Assembly: GCA_947367725.1 (NCBI GenBank)
Contig: CANBFZ010000011.1
Coordinates: 1 to 14,509, forward strand
Origin: an uncultured Eubacterium sp.
GTDB lineage: Bacteria; Bacillota; Clostridia; Peptostreptococcales; Anaerovoracaceae
Length of the DNA: 14,509 nucleotides
Direction: 5' to 3'
Part shown: one piece after another, positions 5,054-11,249 of the stretch
Layout of the letters: each line of letters begins with the position of its first letter
Numbering within the stretch: position 1 is the stretch's first letter
The notes under the pieces: model-generated
What the model saw: only the letters and a program-made list of their open reading frames with translations
What the model was told of the DNA's origin: nothing
Database searches by the model: none
Program-made: the position numbers and the translations under genes

Positions 5054-6448
5054 ATGAAAGACATACAACTTAGAGAACTTCATAGAAATGCTGACCAGTA
5101 TGCGGACAAAGAAGTCATTGTCAGAGGATGGGTGAGAACCAATCGAAGTTCTAATAAGTTTGGATTTATAGAACTCAACGACGGCACCTTTTTCAAGTCG
5201 GTGCAGGTTGTTTACGAAGCCGATAAAATCAACAATTTTGACCAGGTTGCAAAAGCGCCGATTGCCTCTGCGTGGCAGGTGCGCGGCATTCTGGTACTGA
5301 CGCCGGATGCAAAACAACCTTTTGAGATTAAGGCATCTGAAGTGGTACTGGAAGCAGACTCTGCTGCTGACTATCCGTTGCAAAAGAAACGGCATTCTAT
5401 GGAATTTCTCAGAGAAATTGCCCATCTGCGTCCGAGAAGCAACACGTTCTCGGCAGTATTCAGAGTGCGTTCTCTGGTTGCTTATGCCGTACACAAATTC
5501 TTTCAGGATCAGGATTTTGTCTATGCCCATACGCCGATTATTACAGGCAGCGACTGCGAAGGCGCGGGTGAAATGTTCCGGATTACAACTTTAGATATGA
5601 ACGACCTGCCAAAGACAGAAGACGGCAAAATTGATTTCAGTGAAGACTTCTTCGGCAAAGAAACCAGTTTGACCGTCAGCGGACAGCTGGAGGCAGAGAC
5701 CTTTGCCATGGCATTTAGAAACGTATACACCTTCGGACCGACGTTTAGAGCAGAAAATTCCAACACCACAAGACATGCATCCGAATTCTGGATGATCGAA
5801 CCAGAAATTGCCTTTGCGGATCTGAATGACAATATGGATCTGGCAGAAGCCATGGTAAAATATATCATCCGCTATGTGCTGGAGCATGCGCCGGAAGAAA
5901 TGGCGTTTTTCAACAGCTTTATTGATAAGGGACTGCTGGAACGATTAGATAACATTGTAAATTCTGATTTTGGCAGAGTGACCTATACAGAGGCAGTAGA
6001 TCTTTTATTAAAATCGGGAAAAGAATTCCAGTATCCGGTAGAATGGGGGATTGACCTGCAGACGGAACATGAACGCTATTTGACAGAAGAAGTGTTCAAA
6101 AAACCCATATTCGTCACCGATTATCCGAAAGACATCAAGGCATTTTATATGCGGCTCAATGACGATCATAAAACCGTTGCTGCTTGTGACTTGCTGGTGC
6201 CGGGCGTCGGCGAAATTATCGGCGGCAGCCAGAGAGAAGAACGTCTTGACGTATTGACTTCTCGCATGGCAGAACTGGGGCTTGATGAGAAAGACTACTG
6301 GTGGTATCTGGATCTCCGCAAATATGGCGGCGTGAAGCATGCAGGCTATGGTCTGGGCTTTGAACGCATGATTATGTATTTAACCGGAATGGGCAATATC
6401 AGAGACGTGCTGCCGTTCCCAAGAACACCGAAAACAGCGGAATTTTAG
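5054..6448 (+). CDS. asnS: Asparaginyl-tRNA synthetase
   Basis: AsnS joins asparagine to tRNA-Asn using ATP in the cytoplasm and is a class IIb synthetase. The start at 5054 is preferred over the in-frame ATG at 5048, because AAGGAAGG (5038-5045) is eight bases from the former and only two from the latter. This gives 464 residues, close to the E. coli length. The N-terminal OB-fold anticodon-binding domain begins [20 protein letters not shown] (21-40) and runs to about residue 115. The catalytic domain has motif 2, [20 protein letters not shown], near 230-250. GGSQREER (about 391-398) and motif 3, [15 protein letters not shown] (about 430-445), follow. ENSNTTRH and the absence of an AspRS-type long insertion favour Asn over Asp specificity. 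A strong terminator follows directly, so it is the last gene of its transcript. Confidence 0.97.
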   Translation: MKDIQLRELHRNADQYADKEVIVRGWVRTNRSSNKFGFIELNDGTFFKSVQVVYEADKINNFDQVAKAPIASAWQVRGILVLTPDAKQPFEIKASEVVLEADSAADYPLQKKRHSMEFLREIAHLRPRSNTFSAVFRVRSLVAYAVHKFFQDQDFVYAHTPIITGSDCEGAGEMFRITTLDMNDLPKTEDGKIDFSEDFFGKETSLTVSGQLEAETFAMAFRNVYTFGPTFRAENSNTTRHASEFWMIEPEIAFADLNDNMDLAEAMVKYIIRYVLEHAPEEMAFFNSFIDKGLLERLDNIVNSDFGRVTYTEAVDLLLKSGKEFQYPVEWGIDLQTEHERYLTEEVFKKPIFVTDYPKDIKAFYMRLNDDHKTVAACDLLVPGVGEIIGGSQREERLDVLTSRMAELGLDEKDYWWYLDLRKYGGVKHAGYGLGFERMIMYLTGMGNIRDVLPFPRTPKTAEF

Positions 6449-6455
6449 AGAAAAG

Positions 6456-6494
6456 AAAGAGTCTGGAGGCAGGAGTTGCTTCTGACTCTTTTTT
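6456..6494 (+). terminator. Rho-independent terminator after asnS
   Basis: An 8-bp stem AAAGAGTC (6456-6463) with GACTCTTT (6484-6491) is extended inward by a second 6-bp helix (6466-6471 with 6477-6482, one G-T wobble) around a 5-base loop. A run of six T ends at 6494. It lies 8 bases after the asnS stop. Confidence 0.85.
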
Positions 6495-6531
6495 CGATCC
6501 CAACAAAATTCTTAAGATTTTCCTACATCTA

Positions 6532-6560
6532 TTGACAGGTACGTTTTTTTGAAATACACT
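6532..6560 (+). promoter_or_regulatory. Promoter of the small membrane-anchored protein gene
   Basis: A perfect -35 box TTGACA (6532-6537) is followed after 17 bases by TACACT (6555-6560). Transcription would start near 6567. That is downstream of the first possible ATG at 6549, so the gene must start later. Confidence 0.65.
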
Positions 6561-6629
6561 GAAAATACTTTAGCAATGCAATGGAAAAGGATGCTTTCAG
6601 GGGGGAATCGGCATCATAGGGGGAAAGAG

Positions 6630-7070
6630 ATGGAGAAGAGACGCAGTATTTTCATGAAACTAGGGATGGTTGTTTTTGCAGCTGGCTGGCTGCTTTTGTG
6701 CACGATGCTTCTGAACGATTCGGGAGAGTTTTATGCAGAGAGCAAAGACGGGCTTTGGAAAGGTTATATCACCAAATGTGCCGGCAGCGGGCAAGAATAC
6801 GAAGCATATTTGTGCTACCTTGGCAACGCAGAAGGAAATGTTGGAGAGATTGAGATTTTTCAGTTTTGCAATGACGGAAAAAAACCTTGTAAGGCCATGG
6901 CAGAACATGTGCCAGTTTCTGTAGCAAAGCATTTTTCCAGTGCCGCACCTAGAAAGGCATATCGCATTGGTCGGTCAGAGTTTGACCAGCCGCAGAAAAT
7001 GACATTTGGAATTAGCTGGCGGGACAAAGAAGGGGAACCTCGGTATTCCAGTTTGATATTTAGCAGCTAA
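6630..7070 (+). CDS. Small membrane-anchored exported protein, function unknown
   Basis: The start at 6630 is chosen because AGGGGG (6618-6623) sits six bases upstream and the likely promoter (6532-6560) rules out the earlier in-frame ATG at 6549. This gives 146 residues. MEKRRSIFMK is followed by a hydrophobic segment at about 11-28 (GMVVFAAGWLLLCTMLL), an uncleaved anchor or poor signal peptide. The Cys at 24 does not sit in a good lipobox. The remaining 115 or so residues would be outside the cell and carry four cysteines (50, 62, 80, 87) that could form disulfides. The segment EFYAESKDGLWKGYITKCAG suggests a small beta-rich domain. No family is recognised. It is a single-gene unit with its own promoter and terminator. 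Confidence 0.7.
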   Translation: MEKRRSIFMKLGMVVFAAGWLLLCTMLLNDSGEFYAESKDGLWKGYITKCAGSGQEYEAYLCYLGNAEGNVGEIEIFQFCNDGKKPCKAMAEHVPVSVAKHFSSAAPRKAYRIGRSEFDQPQKMTFGISWRDKEGEPRYSSLIFSS

Positions 7071-7079
7071 TTTATCGAG

Positions 7080-7106
7080 AAGCAGGCATGGACCTGCTTT
7101 TTTTAT
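7080..7106 (+). terminator. Rho-independent terminator after the small membrane protein gene
   Basis: A 7-bp stem AAGCAGG (7080-7086) pairs with CCTGCTT (7093-7099) around the loop CATGGA, followed by a run of T to about 7105. It starts nine bases after the stop codon. Confidence 0.88.
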
Positions 7107-7112
7107 TATGTA

Positions 7113-7137
7113 GGAAATATCGATTTTCGATATTTCC
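7113..7137. repeat. Near-perfect 25-base palindrome
   Basis: Arms GGAAATATCGA (7113-7123) and TCGATATTTCC (7127-7137) are perfect 11-bp inverted repeats around a TTT loop. No U-tract follows, so it is not a simple terminator. It could be a protein-binding site or the edge of the structured element that follows. Confidence 0.7.
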
Positions 7138-7140
7138 GGA

Positions 7141-7325
7141 ATATCAACGCATACTTCGTATGCTCCTCCGCTCATTACATTCGCTTCGCTGTCCGTTTTG
7201 CCTTGCCAGCTAAAGCTGGGGCAAAAAGGCAACAAAAGTACCTTGCGAAGTGTCGCCCCGAAGCGGGTGACATGTGTGCATAGGTGCTTTAGCTCCGTCA
7301 TGCACGCTTTTTTTATAAAAAAAGC
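7141..7325. repeat. Hairpin-rich intergenic element, candidate dispersed repeat or structured RNA
   Basis: This non-coding stretch packs successive inverted repeats. GCATAC-TTC-GTATGC lies at 7149-7163, and a two-part stem around CCAGCT-AA-AGCTGG at 7206-7219, with outer arms TTGCCTT and AAGGCAA, ends near 7232. An 8-bp stem TGTCGCCC/GGGTGACA follows (7251-7258 with 7265-7272), then GTGTGCAT/ATGCACGC (7274-7281 with 7300-7307) with a run of seven T. A 20-bp palindrome of GC, T-run, A-run, GC (7306-7325) overlaps the end. The last hairpin plus U-run is terminator-like on the plus strand. No credible gene is seen. Its composition differs from the flanks, and its density of hairpins resembles REP- or MITE-like intergenic repeats, but only one copy is in the window. 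Confidence 0.5.
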
Positions 7326-7329
7326 CGTA

Positions 7330-7346
7330 GAATAGTCGAACTATTC
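7330..7346. repeat. Short inverted repeat before the EF-G-like gene promoter
   Basis: GAATAGT (7330-7336) and ACTATTC (7340-7346) form a 7-bp hairpin with a 3-base loop, ten bases upstream of the -35 box of the next gene. It may be an operator or the tail of the preceding structured element. Confidence 0.4.
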
Positions 7347-7356
7347 AAAAAGTCGA

Positions 7357-7385
7357 TGGACGTAAGGCGCAGGATGTGGTATACT
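7357..7385 (+). promoter_or_regulatory. Promoter of the EF-G-like gene
   Basis: TGGACG (7357-7362) and TATACT (7380-7385) are separated by 17 bases. The start codon lies 37 bases further on, behind a strong AGGAGG (7409-7414). The -35 hexamer is identical to the one proposed for the minus-strand secreted-protein gene. Confidence 0.6.
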
Positions 7386-7422
7386 ATGGACAGACGTAAA
7401 AATTATGTAGGAGGTCTGATTG

Positions 7423-9381
7423 ATGAAAGGCTACACAAGCGAAACAATTAGAAATGTTGCTTTATTAGGACATGGCGGATGTGGTAAAACTACATTCCTG
7501 GAGGCTGCGCTGTTAGAAACAGGCGTAATCACAAAACTGGGTAAAGTGGAAGACGGAAATACTGTTTCCGACTACGATAAAATGGAAATAGAAAAAGGAT
7601 ATTCCATCAATACTTCTGTCGTTCCGATTGAGTGGAAAAACAGCAAGATTAACTTTATCGATACACCGGGATATTTTGACTTTGTTGGTGAAGTCAATGC
7701 AGCGCTGCGTGCTGCAGAAGCAGCAGTGATTCTGGTAGATGCAGGTTCTGGTATTCAGGTAGGTACAGAAGCGGCATGGAATGCTTGTGAAAGATATAAG
7801 AAACCTAGATTCATCGTAATTAATAAGCGGGATAAGGACGAATTTGACTTCTATAAGACGTTTGATGAACTGAAAGCCAAATTTGGCGAAACCTTGATTC
7901 CGTTCAGCTGGCCGCTTTCTGCAGAGATCGACGAAGATCTGAAAGAAGCGATCGCCATGGCAGATGATGCGCTGATGGAGAAATACTTTAATGGAGACGA
8001 TTTCTCTGATGAAGAGGTAAGAAATGGTCTGATTAAGGGGATTTCTGAAGGGGTGATCGTGCCTGTATGCTCTTCGGCATTTCAGTTAGGTCAGGGCATC
8101 GAGGGGCTTCTCGATCTGCTGCTTACTTATGTACCGACACCGCTGCAGCATGGTGCTTATGCGGGCTTTAATGATAAGAATGAACCAGTGGAAAAAATTT
8201 CTGTTACAGATGCGCCAATGTCTGCATTTGTATTTAAGACCATCGTTGACCCGTTTGTTGGAAAAATTTCCATTATGAAAGTGGTAACCGGTAAGATTAA
8301 CTCCGGCACAGAAGTTTATAACGAAAGAGCCGGAAAAGCGGAAAAACTGGGTAAGCTATTCTTCCTCAGAGGAAAAGAACAGTTGGAACTGAACTATGCA
8401 GAAGCTGGCGACATTGTTGCTGTTGCAAAGCTGCAGTATACGGTTTCTGGAGATACACTCTGTGACAAGAGTGACATCGTCAGATACCTGCCGCTGGATT
8501 ATCCGTCTCCAACTTACTTTATTGCCATTGAAGCGGCAGATAAAGGCGACGAAGAAAAGATGGGAACCGGTTTGGCAAGATTGAGAGAAGAAGATCCATC
8601 CTTCGTTGTAGAAAGAAATGCAGAAACCCATCAGACGTTGCTTGGCGGGCAGGGTGACATTCAGCTGGGCATCATCATGGCGAAATTGAAGGATCGTTTT
8701 GGTGTGACCGTGAAGGTTGTGCCGCAGAAGATTGCCTACAGAGAAACCATCAAGGGCAATTCTGACGTACAGGGCAAGCATAAGAAACAATCCGGCGGCG
8801 CAGGACAGTACGGTGATGTACACATCAGATTCTCCCCGTCTCAGCAGGAATTTGAATTCTCCGAAGAACTCTTCGGGGGATCCATTCCGAAAAACTATGT
8901 GCCTGCTGTAGAAAAGGGACTGCTGGAAAGTATGAATAAGGGACCGCTGGCAGGCTGCAAGGTAGTAAATGTAAAGGCCGTTTTATATGATGGCTCTTAC
9001 CATGATGTAGACTCTAACGAAGTGTCCTTTAAGATTGCAGCGTCTCTGGCATTTAAGAAAGGTATCGTAGAGGCGAAACCTTGCTTGCTGGAGCCGATTA
9101 TGCACATGGAAATCTACGTTTCCGATGATTACATGGGCGACGTAATGGGCGACATGAACAAGAGAAGAGGAAAGATTCTTGGCATGGAACCACAGGCAGG
9201 CGGCGGACAGAAAATCATTGCAGAAGCGCCGCAGGCAGAATTATTCGATTATGCACTGGTATTGCGTTCCATGACCCAGGGCAGAGGTACATTTGAACTG
9301 CGCTTCGAACGATATGAAGAAGTGCCGAAGCACCTGTCTGACAAAATTATTGCAGAACATCAGGCAGAGCAGGAAAAATAA
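7423..9381 (+). CDS. Elongation factor G-like translational GTPase (EF-G2 type)
   Basis: The start is ATG 7423, eight bases behind AGGAGG; a TTG at 7420 is less likely. The 652-residue protein has the EF-G domain order. G1 is GHGGCGKT (16-23), and switch I has KGYSI (58-62) with Ser where EF-G has Thr. G3 is DTPGYFDF (80-87), with Tyr84 replacing the catalytic His of EF-G and EF-Tu. G4 is NKRD (134-137). Domain II follows, then III (LREEDPSF), IV (GQYGDVHIRF, SYHDVDSNEVSFKIAAS) and V (EPIMHMEIYV, MGDMNKRRG). It is shorter than canonical EF-G (about 690) and resembles the second EF-G of Thermus thermophilus, which also has DTPGY. It should bind ribosomes and GTP, but the His-to-Tyr change leaves translocation activity uncertain. 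Roles in tetracycline protection or stress translation are possible but not shown. Canonical fusA presumably lies elsewhere. Confidence 0.92.
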   Translation: MKGYTSETIRNVALLGHGGCGKTTFLEAALLETGVITKLGKVEDGNTVSDYDKMEIEKGYSINTSVVPIEWKNSKINFIDTPGYFDFVGEVNAALRAAEAAVILVDAGSGIQVGTEAAWNACERYKKPRFIVINKRDKDEFDFYKTFDELKAKFGETLIPFSWPLSAEIDEDLKEAIAMADDALMEKYFNGDDFSDEEVRNGLIKGISEGVIVPVCSSAFQLGQGIEGLLDLLLTYVPTPLQHGAYAGFNDKNEPVEKISVTDAPMSAFVFKTIVDPFVGKISIMKVVTGKINSGTEVYNERAGKAEKLGKLFFLRGKEQLELNYAEAGDIVAVAKLQYTVSGDTLCDKSDIVRYLPLDYPSPTYFIAIEAADKGDEEKMGTGLARLREEDPSFVVERNAETHQTLLGGQGDIQLGIIMAKLKDRFGVTVKVVPQKIAYRETIKGNSDVQGKHKKQSGGAGQYGDVHIRFSPSQQEFEFSEELFGGSIPKNYVPAVEKGLLESMNKGPLAGCKVVNVKAVLYDGSYHDVDSNEVSFKIAASLAFKKGIVEAKPCLLEPIMHMEIYVSDDYMGDVMGDMNKRRGKILGMEPQAGGGQKIIAEAPQAELFDYALVLRSMTQGRGTFELRFERYEEVPKHLSDKIIAEHQAEQEK

Positions 9382-9398
9382 AATCTTAAACGTATTGC

Positions 9399-9430
9399 AA
9401 GAGCCGTTTTTAGGACGGCTCTTTTTCTTT
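9399..9430 (+). terminator. Rho-independent terminator after the EF-G-like gene
   Basis: A 9-bp perfect stem AAGAGCCGT (9399-9407) with ACGGCTCTT (9415-9423) surrounds a 7-base loop and is followed by a T-rich tract. It begins 18 bases after the stop. Confidence 0.9.
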
Positions 9431-9453
9431 CTCTTATTCCGTGGATAAAGCAG

Positions 9454-9482
9454 TAGACAAAGACGCGAATATTTGCTATAAT
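9454..9482 (+). promoter_or_regulatory. radA promoter with extended -10
   Basis: TAGACA (9454-9459) and TATAAT (9477-9482) have a 17-base spacer, and TGC precedes the -10 to give the extended -10 motif TGnTATAAT. It is one of the strongest promoter matches in the window, 40 bases upstream of radA. Confidence 0.75.
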
Positions 9483-9522
9483 AAAAAGAACAAATGTTTG
9501 CAGAAGAGGGAGTCAGAACAGT

Positions 9523-10902
9523 ATGGCAAAGAAAGCAAAAACCGTATATGTCTGCCAGGAATGCGGATACGAAAGCAGCAAATGGGTCGGGCAGTGTATT
9601 TGCGGCGCATGGAATTCCATGGTTGAGGAAAAGGTAGTGGATGCGCCGGTCAATGACACAAGGAGACGCACTTCTGAGGGCGCTAGACCATCGAAACTAA
9701 AGGAGATTGGCGCAGCAGGGGACTATATCCGAATCGATACAGGCATTGGGGAGCTGAATCGAGTTTTGGGCGGCGGCTTGGTGAAAGGCTCTTTGACACT
9801 GATATCGGGAGAGCCAGGCATTGGAAAATCTACGATGATTATCCAGGCAGCGGCAAACCTGGCAGAATCCTTGGGCACTGTACTTTATGTTTCTGGCGAG
9901 GAATCGGAGGCGCAGATTAAGATGCGGGCGGATCGGGTCTGCGGCACTTTGAGTGAAAATTTATATATTTTAGCAGAGACGAACATGGAACAGATTGTGG
10001 CAGCCTGCGAGAATCTGAAGCCAAAGTTTTTAATTATAGATTCGATTCAGACGATGTATACACAGACGCTGGATTCTGTGCCGGGCAGCGTATCCCAGGT
10101 CAGAGACGTAGGGAACCAGTTGATGAAACTGGGAAAGAGCGGAGACTTTCCGGTATTCATTGTAGCCCATGTAACCAAGAACGGAGAACTGGCAGGACCG
10201 AAGATTGTGGAGCATCTGGTAGACTGCGTACTGAATTTTACCGGAGAGCGGGACCACGATCTGCGGATCTTACGCGTATTTAAGAATCGGTTTGGTACGA
10301 CCAGCGAGATTGGCGCTTTTCAGATGGAAGAGGGCGGATTGCAGGAAATCCAGAATTTGTCGGCTACTTTTTTGGAAAGCACTACGGTACAGAGTGAGGG
10401 TTCTGTTATTACAGCCGTGTACGAAGGCAGCAGACCGGTACTCTTTGAGATTCAGGCACTGACGGCGCCTGCCAATGTAGGATTTGCGCGGCGTACGGCA
10501 GTAGGGGTAGACCATCAGCGGCTCAACATGATTTTGGCGGTTCTTGAGAAAAAGGCAGGGATGACGATGATGAACCAAGACGTTTATGTCAATGTGGTGG
10601 GCGGCATGCGTCCTGACAGTACATCCATTGATTTAGGGGTTGCGCTGGCGGTGTATTCTTCTATGCGCGGTATCGCCAGCCGCAAGAGAACCATTGCCAT
10701 CGGCGAGGTTGGATTGACCGGGGACTTGCGTTCTGTACAGAATGCAGAAAAGATTGTAATGGAAGCTGTGCGCATGGGGTATGAGCAGGTGATTCTACCA
10801 AAGAAAAATGCAGATCGAATCGATGCAGCGAAAGTGGGACATTGCACTTTGGCAGGCGTGAGAACGATTTACGAAGCCATTGACGCCTTCCGCGGGGAAT
10901 AG
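9523..10902 (+). CDS. radA: DNA repair protein RadA (RecA-like branch-migration ATPase)
   Basis: RadA processes recombination intermediates, driving branch migration as a hexameric DNA helicase. The 459-residue length is normal. An N-terminal zinc-finger region starts VYVCQECGYESSKWVGQ, with cysteines 11, 14, 25 and 27. The second pair is C-x-C rather than the usual C-x-x-C. The RecA-like core has Walker A GEPGIGKST (96-104), Walker B FLIIDS (169-174) and the RadA-specific KNRFG (254-258). The C-terminal Lon-protease-like domain spans about 290-455 (VNVVGGMRPDSTSIDLGVAL, 357-376). ATG 9523 is ten bases from AGGGAG (9507-9512), and the KKAK start fits the family. It is an apparent single-gene unit between the EF-G-like gene and rpoB, which is not its common neighbourhood. 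Confidence 0.97.
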   Translation: MAKKAKTVYVCQECGYESSKWVGQCICGAWNSMVEEKVVDAPVNDTRRRTSEGARPSKLKEIGAAGDYIRIDTGIGELNRVLGGGLVKGSLTLISGEPGIGKSTMIIQAAANLAESLGTVLYVSGEESEAQIKMRADRVCGTLSENLYILAETNMEQIVAACENLKPKFLIIDSIQTMYTQTLDSVPGSVSQVRDVGNQLMKLGKSGDFPVFIVAHVTKNGELAGPKIVEHLVDCVLNFTGERDHDLRILRVFKNRFGTTSEIGAFQMEEGGLQEIQNLSATFLESTTVQSEGSVITAVYEGSRPVLFEIQALTAPANVGFARRTAVGVDHQRLNMILAVLEKKAGMTMMNQDVYVNVVGGMRPDSTSIDLGVALAVYSSMRGIASRKRTIAIGEVGLTGDLRSVQNAEKIVMEAVRMGYEQVILPKKNADRIDAAKVGHCTLAGVRTIYEAIDAFRGE

Positions 10903-11042
10903 ACGGGAATATGACCGGATGAGATTTGTACATCCGTACAGTGATGTGTCAGAAATCCCAATTGTATGAAAACCTATTTTGCACCGCAGGCACGAGATTT
11001 TGATTTTCCACTGCCGTAAAGAAAACTGAAAAAATGAGACAT

Positions 11043-11080
11043 AAACCTAGAAGGGCTGTCGCCCTTTCTGGGTTTTCTTT
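11043..11080 (+). terminator. Rho-independent terminator downstream of radA
   Basis: A long stem of about 14 bp (11043-11056 with 11061-11075, one bulged T and G-T wobbles) has the tetraloop TGTC and is followed by TTTT-C-TTT. It lies 140 bases after the radA stop. The bases 10903-11042 hold no recognisable gene, only a weak 6-bp hairpin CGGATG/CATCCG (10916-10936). Confidence 0.8.
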
Positions 11081-11170
11081 GTTTTTAATAGGAAAGAAAC
11101 TGATTCGACACGGTTCGAGGCGGAAAAGGTAAAAAGTCGGAAATGTCGTGCAAATTTTTCCATAATTAGC

Positions 11171-11207
11171 TTGACTATTTGACAGGTGTATGGTATCATA
11201 ATAGACT
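11171..11207 (+). promoter_or_regulatory. rpoB promoter(s), two overlapping candidates
   Basis: Two promoter matches overlap: TTGACT (11171-11176) with TATCAT (11194-11199), and the perfect -35 TTGACA (11179-11184) with TAGACT (11202-11207). Both have 17-base spacers and would start transcription eight bases apart. The rpoB ATG lies 43 bases after the second -10, behind AAGGAGTG (11236-11243). The remaining bases from the terminator to 11170 show nothing recognisable. Confidence 0.6.
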
Positions 11208-11249
11208 GCCACGCAAATGTAAACTGTGAAGATATAAGGAGTGATAAAT

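Noticed and set aside
6549..6629. An N-terminal extension of 27 residues on the small membrane protein (ATG 6549)
   Set aside because: The likely promoter (TTGACA-17-TACACT) overlaps this ATG, so it would not be transcribed. A good ribosome site precedes ATG 6630 and the extension has no family-like features.
6975..7301. A 108-codon minus-strand frame across the hairpin element
   Set aside because: It starts inside the structured repeat and ends within a real gene, has no ribosome site or promoter, and its product resembles nothing recognisable.
7141..7325. A CRISPR array or tandem repeat
   Set aside because: The hairpins differ from one another in sequence and are not separated by unique spacers of constant length.
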